Assembly: GCA_021776375.1 (NCBI GenBank)
Contig: JAJFGA010000010.1
Location: forward strand, 48,543 to 112,542
Direction of reading: 5' to 3'
From: Hyphococcus sp.
GTDB taxonomy: Bacteria > Pseudomonadota > Alphaproteobacteria > Caulobacterales > Parvularculaceae
Length of the DNA stretch: 64,000 bases
Under the pieces are notes generated by a model. The model was not told the DNA's origin and searched no databases. It saw only the letters and a program-made list of their open reading frames with translations. Below are positions 18,861 through 27,261 of this stretch, in pieces (position 1 is the stretch's first letter; each line of letters begins with the position of its first letter). Both the position numbers and the translations under genes were made by a program.

Positions 18861-21242
18861 ATGTCAAAACACCCAAGAAGCCTCTCCCGTCGTTCCGCAC
18901 GCAATCGCGACCAATTTGCCGAACTGGTCGCCAGCCTGCGCAGCTTTGCCCGTAATGTGCTGATGCGCGCGGGCGGACTTTCCATGATCCTGCTCGGTAT
19001 CTGGCTGGCGACGGCGCTGGCGACATTCTCGATCAGCGATCCGAGTTTTAATACGGCAACGCCTGCGCCAGTGCAGAACCTGGCCGGCCCGGCAGGGGCG
19101 AGCCTTGCAGACCTATTGTTTCAAACCTTCGGAGCGGCGGCGTTTCTGTTGATTGCGCCATTAGGCATTTGGGGGGCCTCAGCGCTGTTTCATGGCGCGC
19201 CGGAGGATATTCCGGCGGGGTTCTGGCGGCGGTTGATCAGCCTGCCGATTGCCCTGTTGACCGCATCCGCAGCCTTTGCCGCCGCGCCGCCGCCAGCGAT
19301 CTGGCCATTTGTCGCCGGTCCCGGCGGATATATCGGCGATTTGTGGTTGGCGGGCATAACCGCGATCCTGTCCCCGACGGGCCTGCCCTTTCTGGGTGCA
19401 ATATCTGCGGGCGGCTTCGCCGTTATTGCGGTGATTGCTTACGCTATCCATTGCGGCCTGACCCGCGAGCGGTTCATGGAGGCTTATTGGACGCTTGAAG
19501 ACGCCTATCTTGCGGTTGCAGGCTTTGTATCCGGCCGGCTCCATGCGCTCAGAGGCGATGCGGAGGCCGGCGATGACGCTGACTATGACGTCGAAGATGG
19601 AGCCGCCTTTGAGGAAGATGATGCTGGCGAGGCATTGTCCAGTAAGCGGAAAATAATCCGTAAAAGGCTGAAGGAACAAGAAAGCAAACGCGAGCGCCGC
19701 GAAAGACAACCGGTTCTGCCGGTATTTTCTGCAGGCGACTATGAGCTGCCGCCGCTAAACCTTCTCGCCAAACCGCATCATTCCAATCGCGCTGTTATTT
19801 CCGACGAAGCGCTGGAACAAAATGCACGGATGCTGGAAAATGTGCTGTCGGATTTTGGCGTCCGCGGCGAAATCATCAATGTGCGTCCCGGCCCGGTGGT
19901 TACGCTTTATGAGCTGGAGCCTGCCGCGGGGGTCAAGTCGTCCCGGGTGATCGGGCTGGCTGATGATATCGCCCGCTCGATGAGCGCGATAGCGTGCCGC
20001 GTCGCAGTGGTTCCAGGGCGCAATGTTATCGGCATCGAATTGCCGAACCACGATCGCGAAATGGTGTTCCTGCGCGAGTTGCTTGGCGCTGGTGAATATG
20101 AAAGTTCCGGCGGCGATCTAACGATTGCGCTCGGTAAGGGCATTGGCGGTGAGCCGGTGTTTGTTGATTTGGCGCGGATGCCCCACCTCCTGATTGCCGG
20201 GACAACCGGATCGGGCAAATCGGTCGGCATCAACACGATGATCCTGTCACTGATTTATCGTATGGCGCCCGATCAGTGCAAACTCATCCTGATTGATCCG
20301 AAAATGCTCGAATTATCGGTTTATGAAGATATCCCGCACCTTCTATCGCCTGTCGTGACCGATCCGCGAAAGGCTGTTGTCGCACTGAAATGGACGGTGC
20401 GGGAGATGGAAGAACGCTACCGACGAATGTCAAAAGTCGGGGTACGCAACATCGCCGGGTTCAATGAACGCATCGCAGAAGCGGAGGAAAGCGGCGAGAC
20501 CCTGACACGGACGGTCCATACCGGTTATGACGAAGACACCGGCGAACCGGTGTATGAAACCGAGACCCTTGAATATGAAACCATGCCTTTTATCGTTGTC
20601 GTGATCGATGAAGTCGCCGACCTGATGATGGTCGCCGGCAAGGATATCGAGGGTATGGTTCAGCGTCTCGCGCAGATGGCGCGCGCCGCCGGTATTCACC
20701 TGATCATGGCGACACAGCGCCCCTCGGTTGATGTGATCACCGGCACCATCAAGGCGAATTTTCCAACCCGCGTGTCTTTCCAGGTAACCTCAAAAATCGA
20801 CTCGCGTACTATTCTTGGTGAGCCTGGCGCTGAGCAACTCCTCGGTCAGGGCGACATGCTGCACATGGCTGGCGGCGGGCGCCTGCGGCGTGTTCACGGG
20901 GCTTTCGTCTCGGACAATGAAGTCGAAAAGATCGTTACATTTCTCAAAAAACAGGGCGCGCCGGACTACGTCCAGGATGTCACCGAAATACGCGACGGCG
21001 AGGGCGACGATGGCGGCTTCGACATTGGCGGCAACACATCGTCGGGTGATGCGCTTTACGATCGTGCGGTTGCGGTGGTTTTGCGCGATAGGAAGGCTTC
21101 AACCTCCTATGTCCAGCGACGCCTGCAAATCGGCTACAATCGTGCAGCGACGTTGATTGAAAAGATGGAAGAAGAAGGCGTCATTTCGTCCGCCAACCAT
21201 GCCGGGAAGCGCCAAATACTTGTAGGAGAGGATGCGGCCTGA
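18861..21242 (+). CDS. ftsK: DNA translocase FtsK
   Basis: 793 residues. Four N-terminal membrane helices (within about 35-205) anchor it at the division site; a charged linker (about 220-290) leads to the motor with Walker A GTTGSGKSVG (near residue 446), Walker B FIVVVIDEVADLMM and the MATQRPSVDVITGTIKANFPTRVSFQV block; the C-terminal gamma winged helix (YDRAVAVVLRDRKASTSYVQRRLQIGYNRAATLIEKMEEEGVI) reads KOPS sequences. The protein pumps chromosome termini across the septum and activates XerCD. Length and domain order are normal for alphaproteobacteria. Confidence 0.98.
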   Translation: MSKHPRSLSRRSARNRDQFAELVASLRSFARNVLMRAGGLSMILLGIWLATALATFSISDPSFNTATPAPVQNLAGPAGASLADLLFQTFGAAAFLLIAPLGIWGASALFHGAPEDIPAGFWRRLISLPIALLTASAAFAAAPPPAIWPFVAGPGGYIGDLWLAGITAILSPTGLPFLGAISAGGFAVIAVIAYAIHCGLTRERFMEAYWTLEDAYLAVAGFVSGRLHALRGDAEAGDDADYDVEDGAAFEEDDAGEALSSKRKIIRKRLKEQESKRERRERQPVLPVFSAGDYELPPLNLLAKPHHSNRAVISDEALEQNARMLENVLSDFGVRGEIINVRPGPVVTLYELEPAAGVKSSRVIGLADDIARSMSAIACRVAVVPGRNVIGIELPNHDREMVFLRELLGAGEYESSGGDLTIALGKGIGGEPVFVDLARMPHLLIAGTTGSGKSVGINTMILSLIYRMAPDQCKLILIDPKMLELSVYEDIPHLLSPVVTDPRKAVVALKWTVREMEERYRRMSKVGVRNIAGFNERIAEAEESGETLTRTVHTGYDEDTGEPVYETETLEYETMPFIVVVIDEVADLMMVAGKDIEGMVQRLAQMARAAGIHLIMATQRPSVDVITGTIKANFPTRVSFQVTSKIDSRTILGEPGAEQLLGQGDMLHMAGGGRLRRVHGAFVSDNEVEKIVTFLKKQGAPDYVQDVTEIRDGEGDDGGFDIGGNTSSGDALYDRAVAVVLRDRKASTSYVQRRLQIGYNRAATLIEKMEEEGVISSANHAGKRQILVGEDAA

Positions 21243-21282
21243 TAGTGAGGCCGGCCAAAATTTTAGTAACTAGGGTATTTTT

Positions 21283-21870
21283 GTGACCAGTTTTCGCATT
21301 ATCAAGCCGGGAGAAGACGCCGCCGATATTTACCGGTTTCGCTATAAAATCTATGAAGAAGAAATGCAGCGTCATGACCGTTATGCGGATCATGAAAAGA
21401 AGGTCATTATCGACCCGCTCGACAGCCATGCCTACAACATCGCAGCTTATAAAGACGACCGAGTTGTTGGCGTCGCCAGAGTGAATTTTTGCTCCGACGG
21501 AGATCCTGGAGAATATCGCGAATTCTACGAGCTTGATAGCGTTGGCGTCGACTATCCGGATAAGGTTTCCTATTCCACCCGCATCATGGTTGAGCCGTCG
21601 GCGCGCGGCGCCGCCCTGCCGTTATTGGTTAGCGTTGAATGTTTCAAGCTCGGCATAGAGCGCGACGTAAAATGGTGTTTTTGCGACTGCAATAATAACG
21701 TGCTGCCATTCTTCCAGAAGCTTGGCTATGAAGTTCAAAGGTCCAACAAAACCCACCCAAGCTTTGGCGACGTCACGGTCATGCGGTTCAATTTGCATGA
21801 CCCAAAACACTATGACCGTAAGCAGTCCGTGTTTGCCCGCTACCTAACCTCGCCGCTCAAGCAAGACTAA
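21283..21870 (+). CDS. LuxI/FeeM-like GNAT acyltransferase
   Basis: 195 residues from a GTG start. The pattern IYRFRYKIYEEEMQRHDRYADHEKKVIIDPLDSHAYNIAAYKDDRVVGVARVN resembles the autoinducer-synthase/N-acyl amino acid synthase (FeeM) branch of the GNAT fold, where R..Y/F..E and D..D.H.. motifs position an acyl donor and an amino substrate. STRIMVEPSARG and the CDCNNNVLPFFQKLGYEVQ segment complete the fold. Product could be an N-acyl amino acid or a related amide; not shown. It lies 40 bases after ftsK and converges on a haem-oxygenase-like diiron gene. Confidence 0.75.
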   Translation: MTSFRIIKPGEDAADIYRFRYKIYEEEMQRHDRYADHEKKVIIDPLDSHAYNIAAYKDDRVVGVARVNFCSDGDPGEYREFYELDSVGVDYPDKVSYSTRIMVEPSARGAALPLLVSVECFKLGIERDVKWCFCDCNNNVLPFFQKLGYEVQRSNKTHPSFGDVTVMRFNLHDPKHYDRKQSVFARYLTSPLKQD

Positions 21871-21952
21871 GCATTCACCGATACAGACCTGTACCTAGCG
21901 TAAGAGCAGTGAGGTGTTGAGGCGTTTAAATAGGAAAGAGCGACGAGGCGGT

Positions 21953-22693
21953 TCAGGCGACGACGGAAATCTTTCGCGAAATATCATCAGGGATTTTGCC
22001 GTCGGCCTTCAGCTCTTCCCAATTCCAGCCGGTCTCTTTTGGCGATTTTACATCCTCAACTGACGCCTCAATCAATTTGCCGTAAAGATAGCTCGTCGTC
22101 TTCATTGCATATTCAATGCAATCGACGTCAGCATCCGACGTTACCAGCTTTTCGGCATAGCGCTTCATCAGCCGGTTATGCGATTTGTCGATCTCGATAT
22201 GATCACGAAGAAACGTTAATGCACCTTCGGGCACGCCTGCATCGAGCAATTGGCTGGAAATCGCGTCTCCCGAAAGGGTGGGAAGAAATTCGAGAAAATA
22301 AAGATAACCAAGATAACCGAGCGGGTTCCCATTATAGATTTGGTAAAATGCGAATGAGGTTAGCGCCGTCGTCGCCGGCAACGGATTTTTGTAGGGAACT
22401 TGCGTAGCGTCGCCCCCAAGGGTGACGAAATCGTTGAGCGCAAGCTGTTCATGACCAATTTCCGACATCGCGTGCTGATAGAAGCCGAGCACCATATCGC
22501 GCTGCCCGCCACGGAAAAACACCGTCGCTAAGGCCTGCAGCTGTGGGTTTTCGCGAACATAGTAGTAGGTCTGCTTAACAAATGAGCGATACTCATCAAC
22601 CGTCAAATGTCCTCCGCCCACATGAGCCATCGCGGGCGATGAGAGGAACTCGGCCAAGACAGATTGGAAACGGTTTTCTAGTTTTTCGAACAT
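21953..22693 (-). CDS. Haem-oxygenase-like diiron protein (iron-containing redox enzyme family)
   Basis: 246 residues, all-helical. Metal-ligand patterns of haem-oxygenase-like diiron oxidases are visible: SEIGHEQLALND (E-x2-H, about residues 91-103) and DHIEIDKSHNRL (H-x3-D-x2-H, about 171-178), with an N-terminal FVKQTYYYVRENPQ helix. Relatives include TenA/PqqC-fold proteins and oxidases such as UndA or SznF-type domains that act on fatty acids or amino-acid derivatives. Substrate unknown. The convergent GNAT gene and the divergent sensor kinase suggest a small-molecule module; a perfect TTAA-N7-TTAA site lies 31 bases upstream of its start. Confidence 0.8.
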   Translation of the reverse strand: MFEKLENRFQSVLAEFLSSPAMAHVGGGHLTVDEYRSFVKQTYYYVRENPQLQALATVFFRGGQRDMVLGFYQHAMSEIGHEQLALNDFVTLGGDATQVPYKNPLPATTALTSFAFYQIYNGNPLGYLGYLYFLEFLPTLSGDAISSQLLDAGVPEGALTFLRDHIEIDKSHNRLMKRYAEKLVTSDADVDCIEYAMKTTSYLYGKLIEASVEDVKSPKETGWNWEELKADGKIPDDISRKISVVA

Positions 22694-22713
22694 TTCTTGC
22701 TCTCGCTCAAGGT

Positions 22714-22738
22714 TTGTTAATTGTTAACAAAGTATTAA
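22714..22738. promoter_or_regulatory. Palindrome plus consensus CtrA-type site
   Basis: TTGTTAA-TTG-TTAACAA (22714-22730) is a perfect inverted repeat. Its second TTAA (22724-22727) forms TTAA-N7-TTAA with 22735-22738, the full CtrA consensus of Caulobacter-type bacteria. It lies between the divergent diiron-protein and histidine-kinase genes, nearer the former. Confidence 0.6.
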
Positions 22739-22876
22739 TTTACAAGATAAAATTATATGTTTCAATACTTATTGCCAGAGACCCTCTGCGTCAAAAGAGT
22801 GCCCGTCTCAGCGCCCTTGTTCTTAACCAAAATATAAAGCCGAGCCCCTATAGACGGTAGCGGAAGTGGACCGTAA

Positions 22877-24280
22877 ATGCCCAAGCAAGGCCCGGAAAAA
22901 ATAAATTGGTTAACGGCCCGGTTCGCCTCGGATGAATCCGAAGCGGCCTTTCAGGCGTTTGTTTTCCATCGCAATCTCAAGAACAATATTTGGGGCGCCA
23001 TGGTTGGGCTGGCGCTGTTCATGCTCTATGCATTTTCTGATTTTATTGATGCGGCAGATCCCAAAGAAATAATCATGATCCGCATTGTCACGGGTGTAAT
23101 CGCGCTGGCGATAATGTCGGTTCTGTTTTCCAAGCGGTTTGTAAAACATCACGACGTAGTGACCGCTGTCTTCATAACGGTGGTTGCGTCGGCGATGAAT
23201 TTGATTATCTGGCGCCAACCCATGCTCGACAACACTTATTATATCGGACTGATTCAGGGGTTCATCCTGTTCGGGCTTTTGTTGCGGCTGAGTTTTATCA
23301 GCATGACAGCGGCGGCGGCGGCTTGCCTCACTGGATTTGCGCTTGCTACATTTACAAAACCGGACATCGCTGCAGCGACGTTACAGTTTGTGAATTTGAG
23401 TGGTGTTGCAGTAATTTGTGTTGTTGGCGTCTACTTGCTGCAGGGTTATCAGCGCACGGACTTTCTCAAAGCCCTTACAATCGAAAACCAGAACCAGCAA
23501 CTCAGCGCGCTCCTTGATGATGTCCGCCGGGATCATGAGCGCAAGTTGGCGGCGATGAACATGCTTGTGCACTTCGTTAAGACGCCGCTTCACCAGATTA
23601 ACGGGTTTTCCGAAATCTTGATGAGCAACCTCGTCGGTGAAGAAGATGCCGCTTCCGACAACGGCTGTATTGAAAGTGCGCGTTATATCAAAAATGCAAC
23701 ATCCAATCTTTCAAACAGCGTCAACCGGCTCTTGACGTATCACCGTCTCGACGAAATTGAACGCCAGAATGAGTTTGACAAAATAGATATCGATGAACAG
23801 TTGCGCGATTTTTCTGACATGTTGGACACCGAGATAACGACAAAAATTGAAGGCTCTGCAGGCGACGTCGAAACAAGCGCGGCGGCGATGAGGACATTGT
23901 TCGAAAGTCTTTCGCTTTACTACAATGAAATGACCGACAAGGCGCCAGCGATAGAAATTGAATTGAGCGTTGAAAACAACGCTGTGGCATGCGTCACCCT
24001 GCACGATAATGGCGGCGCTCTCGCGCATGATAAATTTCTCGAAGACACTAAACCGTTGACAAAAATCGATAACTATTTGACCAGCGCTGGATCGGAAATG
24101 CCGATGGCGTTACGCACGGTCGCGCGCGCGGCGGAAATTGTTGGCGGCGCGCTTGAACATCAGCCGCAGGCGGATGGAAATATTTTCAAATTAAAATTTT
24201 CGAACTACAGCAAGGCGATAGCGATGCAAGCGCCAAATAGTCCAGCGGCAAGCGGACCGCAACCGGCCTATGTAAGATAG
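22877..24280 (+). CDS. Membrane sensor histidine kinase, divergent catalytic domain
   Basis: 467 residues. Six predicted membrane helices in the first ~200 residues form an integral sensor without a large periplasmic loop. A short coiled coil (LTIENQNQQLSALLDDVRRDHERKLAAM) leads to an H-box, MLVHFVKTPLHQINGFSEIL, which keeps the phospho-acceptor His followed by K-T-P-L. The ATP-binding region is poor: the expected N-box is replaced by LSLYYNEMTDKAPAIEI and the G1 box is reduced to LHDNGGAL. It may therefore be a weak kinase, a phosphatase or a docking protein. No response regulator is adjacent. Gene begins 183 bases from the divergent diiron protein. Confidence 0.8.
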   Translation: MPKQGPEKINWLTARFASDESEAAFQAFVFHRNLKNNIWGAMVGLALFMLYAFSDFIDAADPKEIIMIRIVTGVIALAIMSVLFSKRFVKHHDVVTAVFITVVASAMNLIIWRQPMLDNTYYIGLIQGFILFGLLLRLSFISMTAAAAACLTGFALATFTKPDIAAATLQFVNLSGVAVICVVGVYLLQGYQRTDFLKALTIENQNQQLSALLDDVRRDHERKLAAMNMLVHFVKTPLHQINGFSEILMSNLVGEEDAASDNGCIESARYIKNATSNLSNSVNRLLTYHRLDEIERQNEFDKIDIDEQLRDFSDMLDTEITTKIEGSAGDVETSAAAMRTLFESLSLYYNEMTDKAPAIEIELSVENNAVACVTLHDNGGALAHDKFLEDTKPLTKIDNYLTSAGSEMPMALRTVARAAEIVGGALEHQPQADGNIFKLKFSNYSKAIAMQAPNSPAASGPQPAYVR

Positions 24281-24424
24281 TCTTCAAGACATCTAAATTG
24301 TGGCACGGCTACGTGGTGCGCATTGCCGCCGGCTCTTTTTGAGAATGGTTTAGAGTGGAAGCGGGCGAGCGCCTGCCGGCCCTTGGTCGGCGCGGCGGGG
24401 CTCAGGGCGTGTATTTGAAAAAAC

Positions 24425-24499
24425 TGGAGCGGGCGATCAGATTCGAACTGACGACCTAAACCTTGGCAAGGTTTCGCTCTACCCCTGAGCTACGCCCGC
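24425..24499 (-). tRNA. tRNA-Gly (GCC anticodon)
   Basis: The minus strand folds as a complete cloverleaf: acceptor arms GCGGGCG and CGCCCGC, D-arm GTAGCTCAGGGGTAGAGC, an anticodon stem-loop with the GCC anticodon in the context CTTGCCAAG, T-arm with GTTCGAATC, and an encoded 3' CCA (24427-24425). 75 bases including CCA. No intron or adjacent integrase gene was seen, so there is no sign of integration at this tRNA. Confidence 0.97.
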
Positions 24500-24704
24500 G
24501 CTCCGTTTTGCGGCTACCTGCCGCGGAGGGAGCGTGATATGGCGCAACGGGGCTGCAAAATCAAGCGCTATTCCGCGCCTCATGCGGGGTGAAAGGGGCA
24601 AGGCCGCCACTCAGGGGAGGGGCGCCTCCCGCGCAATCGGGTGTGGGTGTTTTCTCACAGACCGGGATCGGGCACACTCCCGGAAAACACCGGAGAGCCG
24701 CGCC

Positions 24705-25241
24705 ATGTCCGCCGCCACAGCTGAGCCCGCTACCAGAGCAGACCTGTTTTCGTTATTTGAAAAGCTCGCGATCGACTACCAGACCGTCGAGCACCGCCCG
24801 GTGTTCACCGTTGATGAGGGGCGCGATCTGAAGGCCGGCATGCCGGGAGGGCATTCCAAGAACCTGTTTTTGAAAGACAAGAAAGGGTCGCTTTATCTGG
24901 CGGTTGCGTGGTGTGACACGACGGTCGATCTGGTTGGCCTCGGCAAGGCGCTTGGCGCGAAGGGCCGGCTGTCTTTTGGCAAGTCTGAGCTGATGAGCGA
25001 TACCCTCGGCGTTATTCCCGGCGCGGTGACGCCGTTCGCGTTGATCAATGAGACCGCGCAGGAGATACGGGACGTGGTGCTCGATCGGGCGTTGTTGCAA
25101 TTCGACCAGGTCTGGTTTCACCCTCTTGAAAACAACGCTACGACAGGCCTCAGGGCTGAATATCTGCTCAAATTTATCCGCCATTGCGGCTTTGAGCCCC
25201 GATTAATCGACCTTTGCGCGCCTTTGGCGGCGGATGCATAG
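24705..25241 (+). CDS. YbaK/ProX-type prolyl-tRNA editing protein
   Basis: 178 residues from the ATG at 24705; an upstream in-frame start at 24534 would add an unrelated 57-residue Arg-rich stretch. The domain carries HRPVFTVDEG, GGHSKNLFLKDKKGSLYLAV (the conserved Lys of the editing pocket), LGAKGRLSFGKSELMSDTLGVIPGAVTPFALIN and the FHPLENNATTGL tail of the PrdX/ProX subfamily. Free-standing members deacylate Ala-tRNA(Pro) in trans, proofreading prolyl-tRNA synthetase. Confidence 0.92.
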   Translation: MSAATAEPATRADLFSLFEKLAIDYQTVEHRPVFTVDEGRDLKAGMPGGHSKNLFLKDKKGSLYLAVAWCDTTVDLVGLGKALGAKGRLSFGKSELMSDTLGVIPGAVTPFALINETAQEIRDVVLDRALLQFDQVWFHPLENNATTGLRAEYLLKFIRHCGFEPRLIDLCAPLAADA

Positions 25242-25318
25242 ACGAGGGCGCAAACCGGCCTTGCGTTTAGCGGAGCGCGGCCTCATTTATTGGGGATGAA
25301 GAGCCCCGGAGAGCTGAG

Positions 25319-26239
25319 ATGAGTGAAATACTGGGCGCTGGCGCCGCCGCGCCAGAAGCGGCAGTTAAAGACGCCACGATTGAGACTTTTGAGCAAGACG
25401 TCGTGGCGGCGTCTATGACCAAGCCGATTGTCGTCGATTTTTGGGCCGACTGGTGCGGGCCGTGTAAGCAACTTGCGCCAGCGCTTGAAAAAGCGGTGAA
25501 AGCCGCCAGCGGCAAGGTCGCCCTGGTCAAGGTCGATATCGATAAAAACCAGATGTTGGCAAGCCAGCTGCGCATTCAATCAATCCCGACGGTCTATGCA
25601 TTTTATCAGGGCCGGCCGGTGGACGGATTTCAGGGCGCGTTGCCGGACAGTGAGATCACGGCGTTCATCGACCGGCTGAGCGCGTTAAGTGACGATGGCG
25701 GGGAGCAAGGCGATCCGTCGGAAGATTACCTAAACGCTGGCGAAGCGGCGTTTGAAGAAGGCGATGTCGCCGCCGCCGCGCAGCTATTCGGGCAAGTGGC
25801 GCAAGCGGACGCTGCAAATGTCCGTGCGATTGCCGGGCTCGCACGTTGTCACCTGGCGCTTGGCGATATTGAACAAGCAAAACAGACGCTCGATATGGCG
25901 CCGCCAGAGGCGCAAAAGGATGCCATATTTGCGAGCATCAAGGCCTCGATTGCGCTGGCTGAAGACAATCCAGGCGGCGCCGATAGTGCGGCGCTGAAAG
26001 CTAAAGTCGAAGCCAGCCCCGATGATTTAAATGCCCGCTTTGAGCTTGCCGGGGCCTATCTTTCCGCCGGTTCAATGGAGCCTGCCATTGATCAATTGCT
26101 TGCAGTGATAGCGCGCGACCGTGACTGGAACGACGAGGCTGCGCGCAAAAAGCTGCTCACGGTGTTTGAAGCGCTTGGCGTAGCGCACCCGGCGGCCATC
26201 CGCGCACGCCGCCAACTGTCCTCAATCTTGTTTTCTTAG
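25319..26239 (+). CDS. Thioredoxin-TPR co-chaperone (CnoX/YbbN type)
   Basis: 306 residues. An N-terminal thioredoxin domain (IVVDFWADWCGPCKQLAPALEKAV) keeps both CGPC cysteines, unlike E. coli CnoX which has an altered motif. The C-terminal ~180 residues form TPR-like helices (YLNAGEAAFEEGDVAAAAQLFGQV, ARCHLALGDIEQAKQTL) ending in ARRQLSSILFS. E. coli CnoX binds oxidised unfolding clients and hands them to DnaK and GroEL. First gene of a tight run with the LON-domain and Trm112 genes (24-base gaps). Confidence 0.93.
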   Translation: MSEILGAGAAAPEAAVKDATIETFEQDVVAASMTKPIVVDFWADWCGPCKQLAPALEKAVKAASGKVALVKVDIDKNQMLASQLRIQSIPTVYAFYQGRPVDGFQGALPDSEITAFIDRLSALSDDGGEQGDPSEDYLNAGEAAFEEGDVAAAAQLFGQVAQADAANVRAIAGLARCHLALGDIEQAKQTLDMAPPEAQKDAIFASIKASIALAEDNPGGADSAALKAKVEASPDDLNARFELAGAYLSAGSMEPAIDQLLAVIARDRDWNDEAARKKLLTVFEALGVAHPAAIRARRQLSSILFS

Positions 26240-26263
26240 CGCCAGGAGGGCTCCTCCCGTCAC

Positions 26264-26935
26264 ATGACCGGCCAACCGATATCAAAATCAAAGGCGACCT
26301 TGCCGCAAACGATTGCGCTATTTCCACTCTCCGGCGCCCTGCTGCTTCCCGAGGGTCAGTTGCCCCTCAATATTTTCGAGCCACGCTACTTGAAAATGAT
26401 CGATGACGTGCTCGGCGGCGCGCGGACGATTGGCATGATCCAGCCGAGGGATTTACCGGAAAAAACCGATGCGGCCCCTGCGTTATACAAAATTGGTTGC
26501 GCAGGGCGGATCACGTCTTTTCGAGAATCCGGTGACGGTCGTTATCTCGTAACGCTGACAGGCGTGCGGCGGTTTCGACTGATCGAAGAAATCGACGTTG
26601 AGGCGCCTTATCGCACGGCACGAATCGATTGGGATGCGTTTGACATTGATGCACATAAGGATGCTTCTGGAGAGGAAGTTGACCGCGAGGTGTTCGTTGG
26701 GGTCATGAGCGATTATCTTGATACGGAAGGTTTAAAAACCGACTGGGACGCTGTAGAAGAGGCGCCGATTGAGTCCCTTGTGGCGTCTCTGGCGATGGGG
26801 TGCCCGTTTGCACCGAATGAAAAGCAGGCGCTACTTGAAGCTAAAACGGTCGCCGACCGGGCGAAAATCCTGATGGCGCTTATGGAGATGTCTGGCGCCG
26901 CGGATGAACCGGGCGAGTACGGGCCGTTGCAATGA
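26264..26935 (+). CDS. LON peptidase substrate-binding domain protein
   Basis: 223 residues consisting of the Lon N-terminal (LAN/PUA-like) domain without the AAA+ or protease parts: IALFPLSGALLLPEGQLPLNIFEPRYLKMIDDVL, GCAGRITSFRESGDGRYLVTLTGVRRFRL and the helical EAPIESLVASLAMGCPFAPNEKQALLEAKTVADRAKIL. The stand-alone domain probably recognises damaged or unfolded protein. It sits between the thioredoxin co-chaperone and the Trm112 gene, a frequent alphaproteobacterial order. Confidence 0.95.
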   Translation: MTGQPISKSKATLPQTIALFPLSGALLLPEGQLPLNIFEPRYLKMIDDVLGGARTIGMIQPRDLPEKTDAAPALYKIGCAGRITSFRESGDGRYLVTLTGVRRFRLIEEIDVEAPYRTARIDWDAFDIDAHKDASGEEVDREVFVGVMSDYLDTEGLKTDWDAVEEAPIESLVASLAMGCPFAPNEKQALLEAKTVADRAKILMALMEMSGAADEPGEYGPLQ

Positions 26936-26959
26936 CGGCGGCTTTGGAGGGTAAGGGTA

Positions 26960-27172
26960 ATGGCGGATAGCGATAAATCGGATGAAATCGACCCGCGTCT
27001 TTTAGAAATTCTGGTGTGCCCGCAATCGGCAGGCTCGCTGGTCTATGATCGCGCGCATGCGGAGCTGTTAAGCAAGAAGGCAGGCCTTGCCTATCCAATT
27101 CGCGACGGCGTCCCGATCATGCTGGTCGAGGAGGCCAGAACCCTTAGCGACAGTGAGATCGGCAAGCTTTAA
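26960..27172 (+). CDS. Trm112 family protein
   Basis: 70 residues. [20 protein letters not shown] and [18 protein letters not shown] match the Trm112 small zinc-ribbon-like family, but only one cysteine remains, so zinc is not bound in the classical way, as in many alphaproteobacteria. Eukaryotic Trm112 activates methyltransferases; the bacterial role is open. Last gene of the thioredoxin-LON-Trm112 run. Confidence 0.93.
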   Translation: MADSDKSDEIDPRLLEILVCPQSAGSLVYDRAHAELLSKKAGLAYPIRDGVPIMLVEEARTLSDSEIGKL

Positions 27173-27261
27173 CCCTCCCCCTCGGCGCGCCTCATGCATT
27201 GTCTATCCGGTGCGGCCTGAATAATCGTTATTGAGGTCGGGAATTATGGGGGCGCCGGCCT

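Noticed and set aside
24281..24704. Integration site at tRNA-Gly
   Set aside because: No integrase, no repeated tRNA 3' end and ordinary neighbouring genes.
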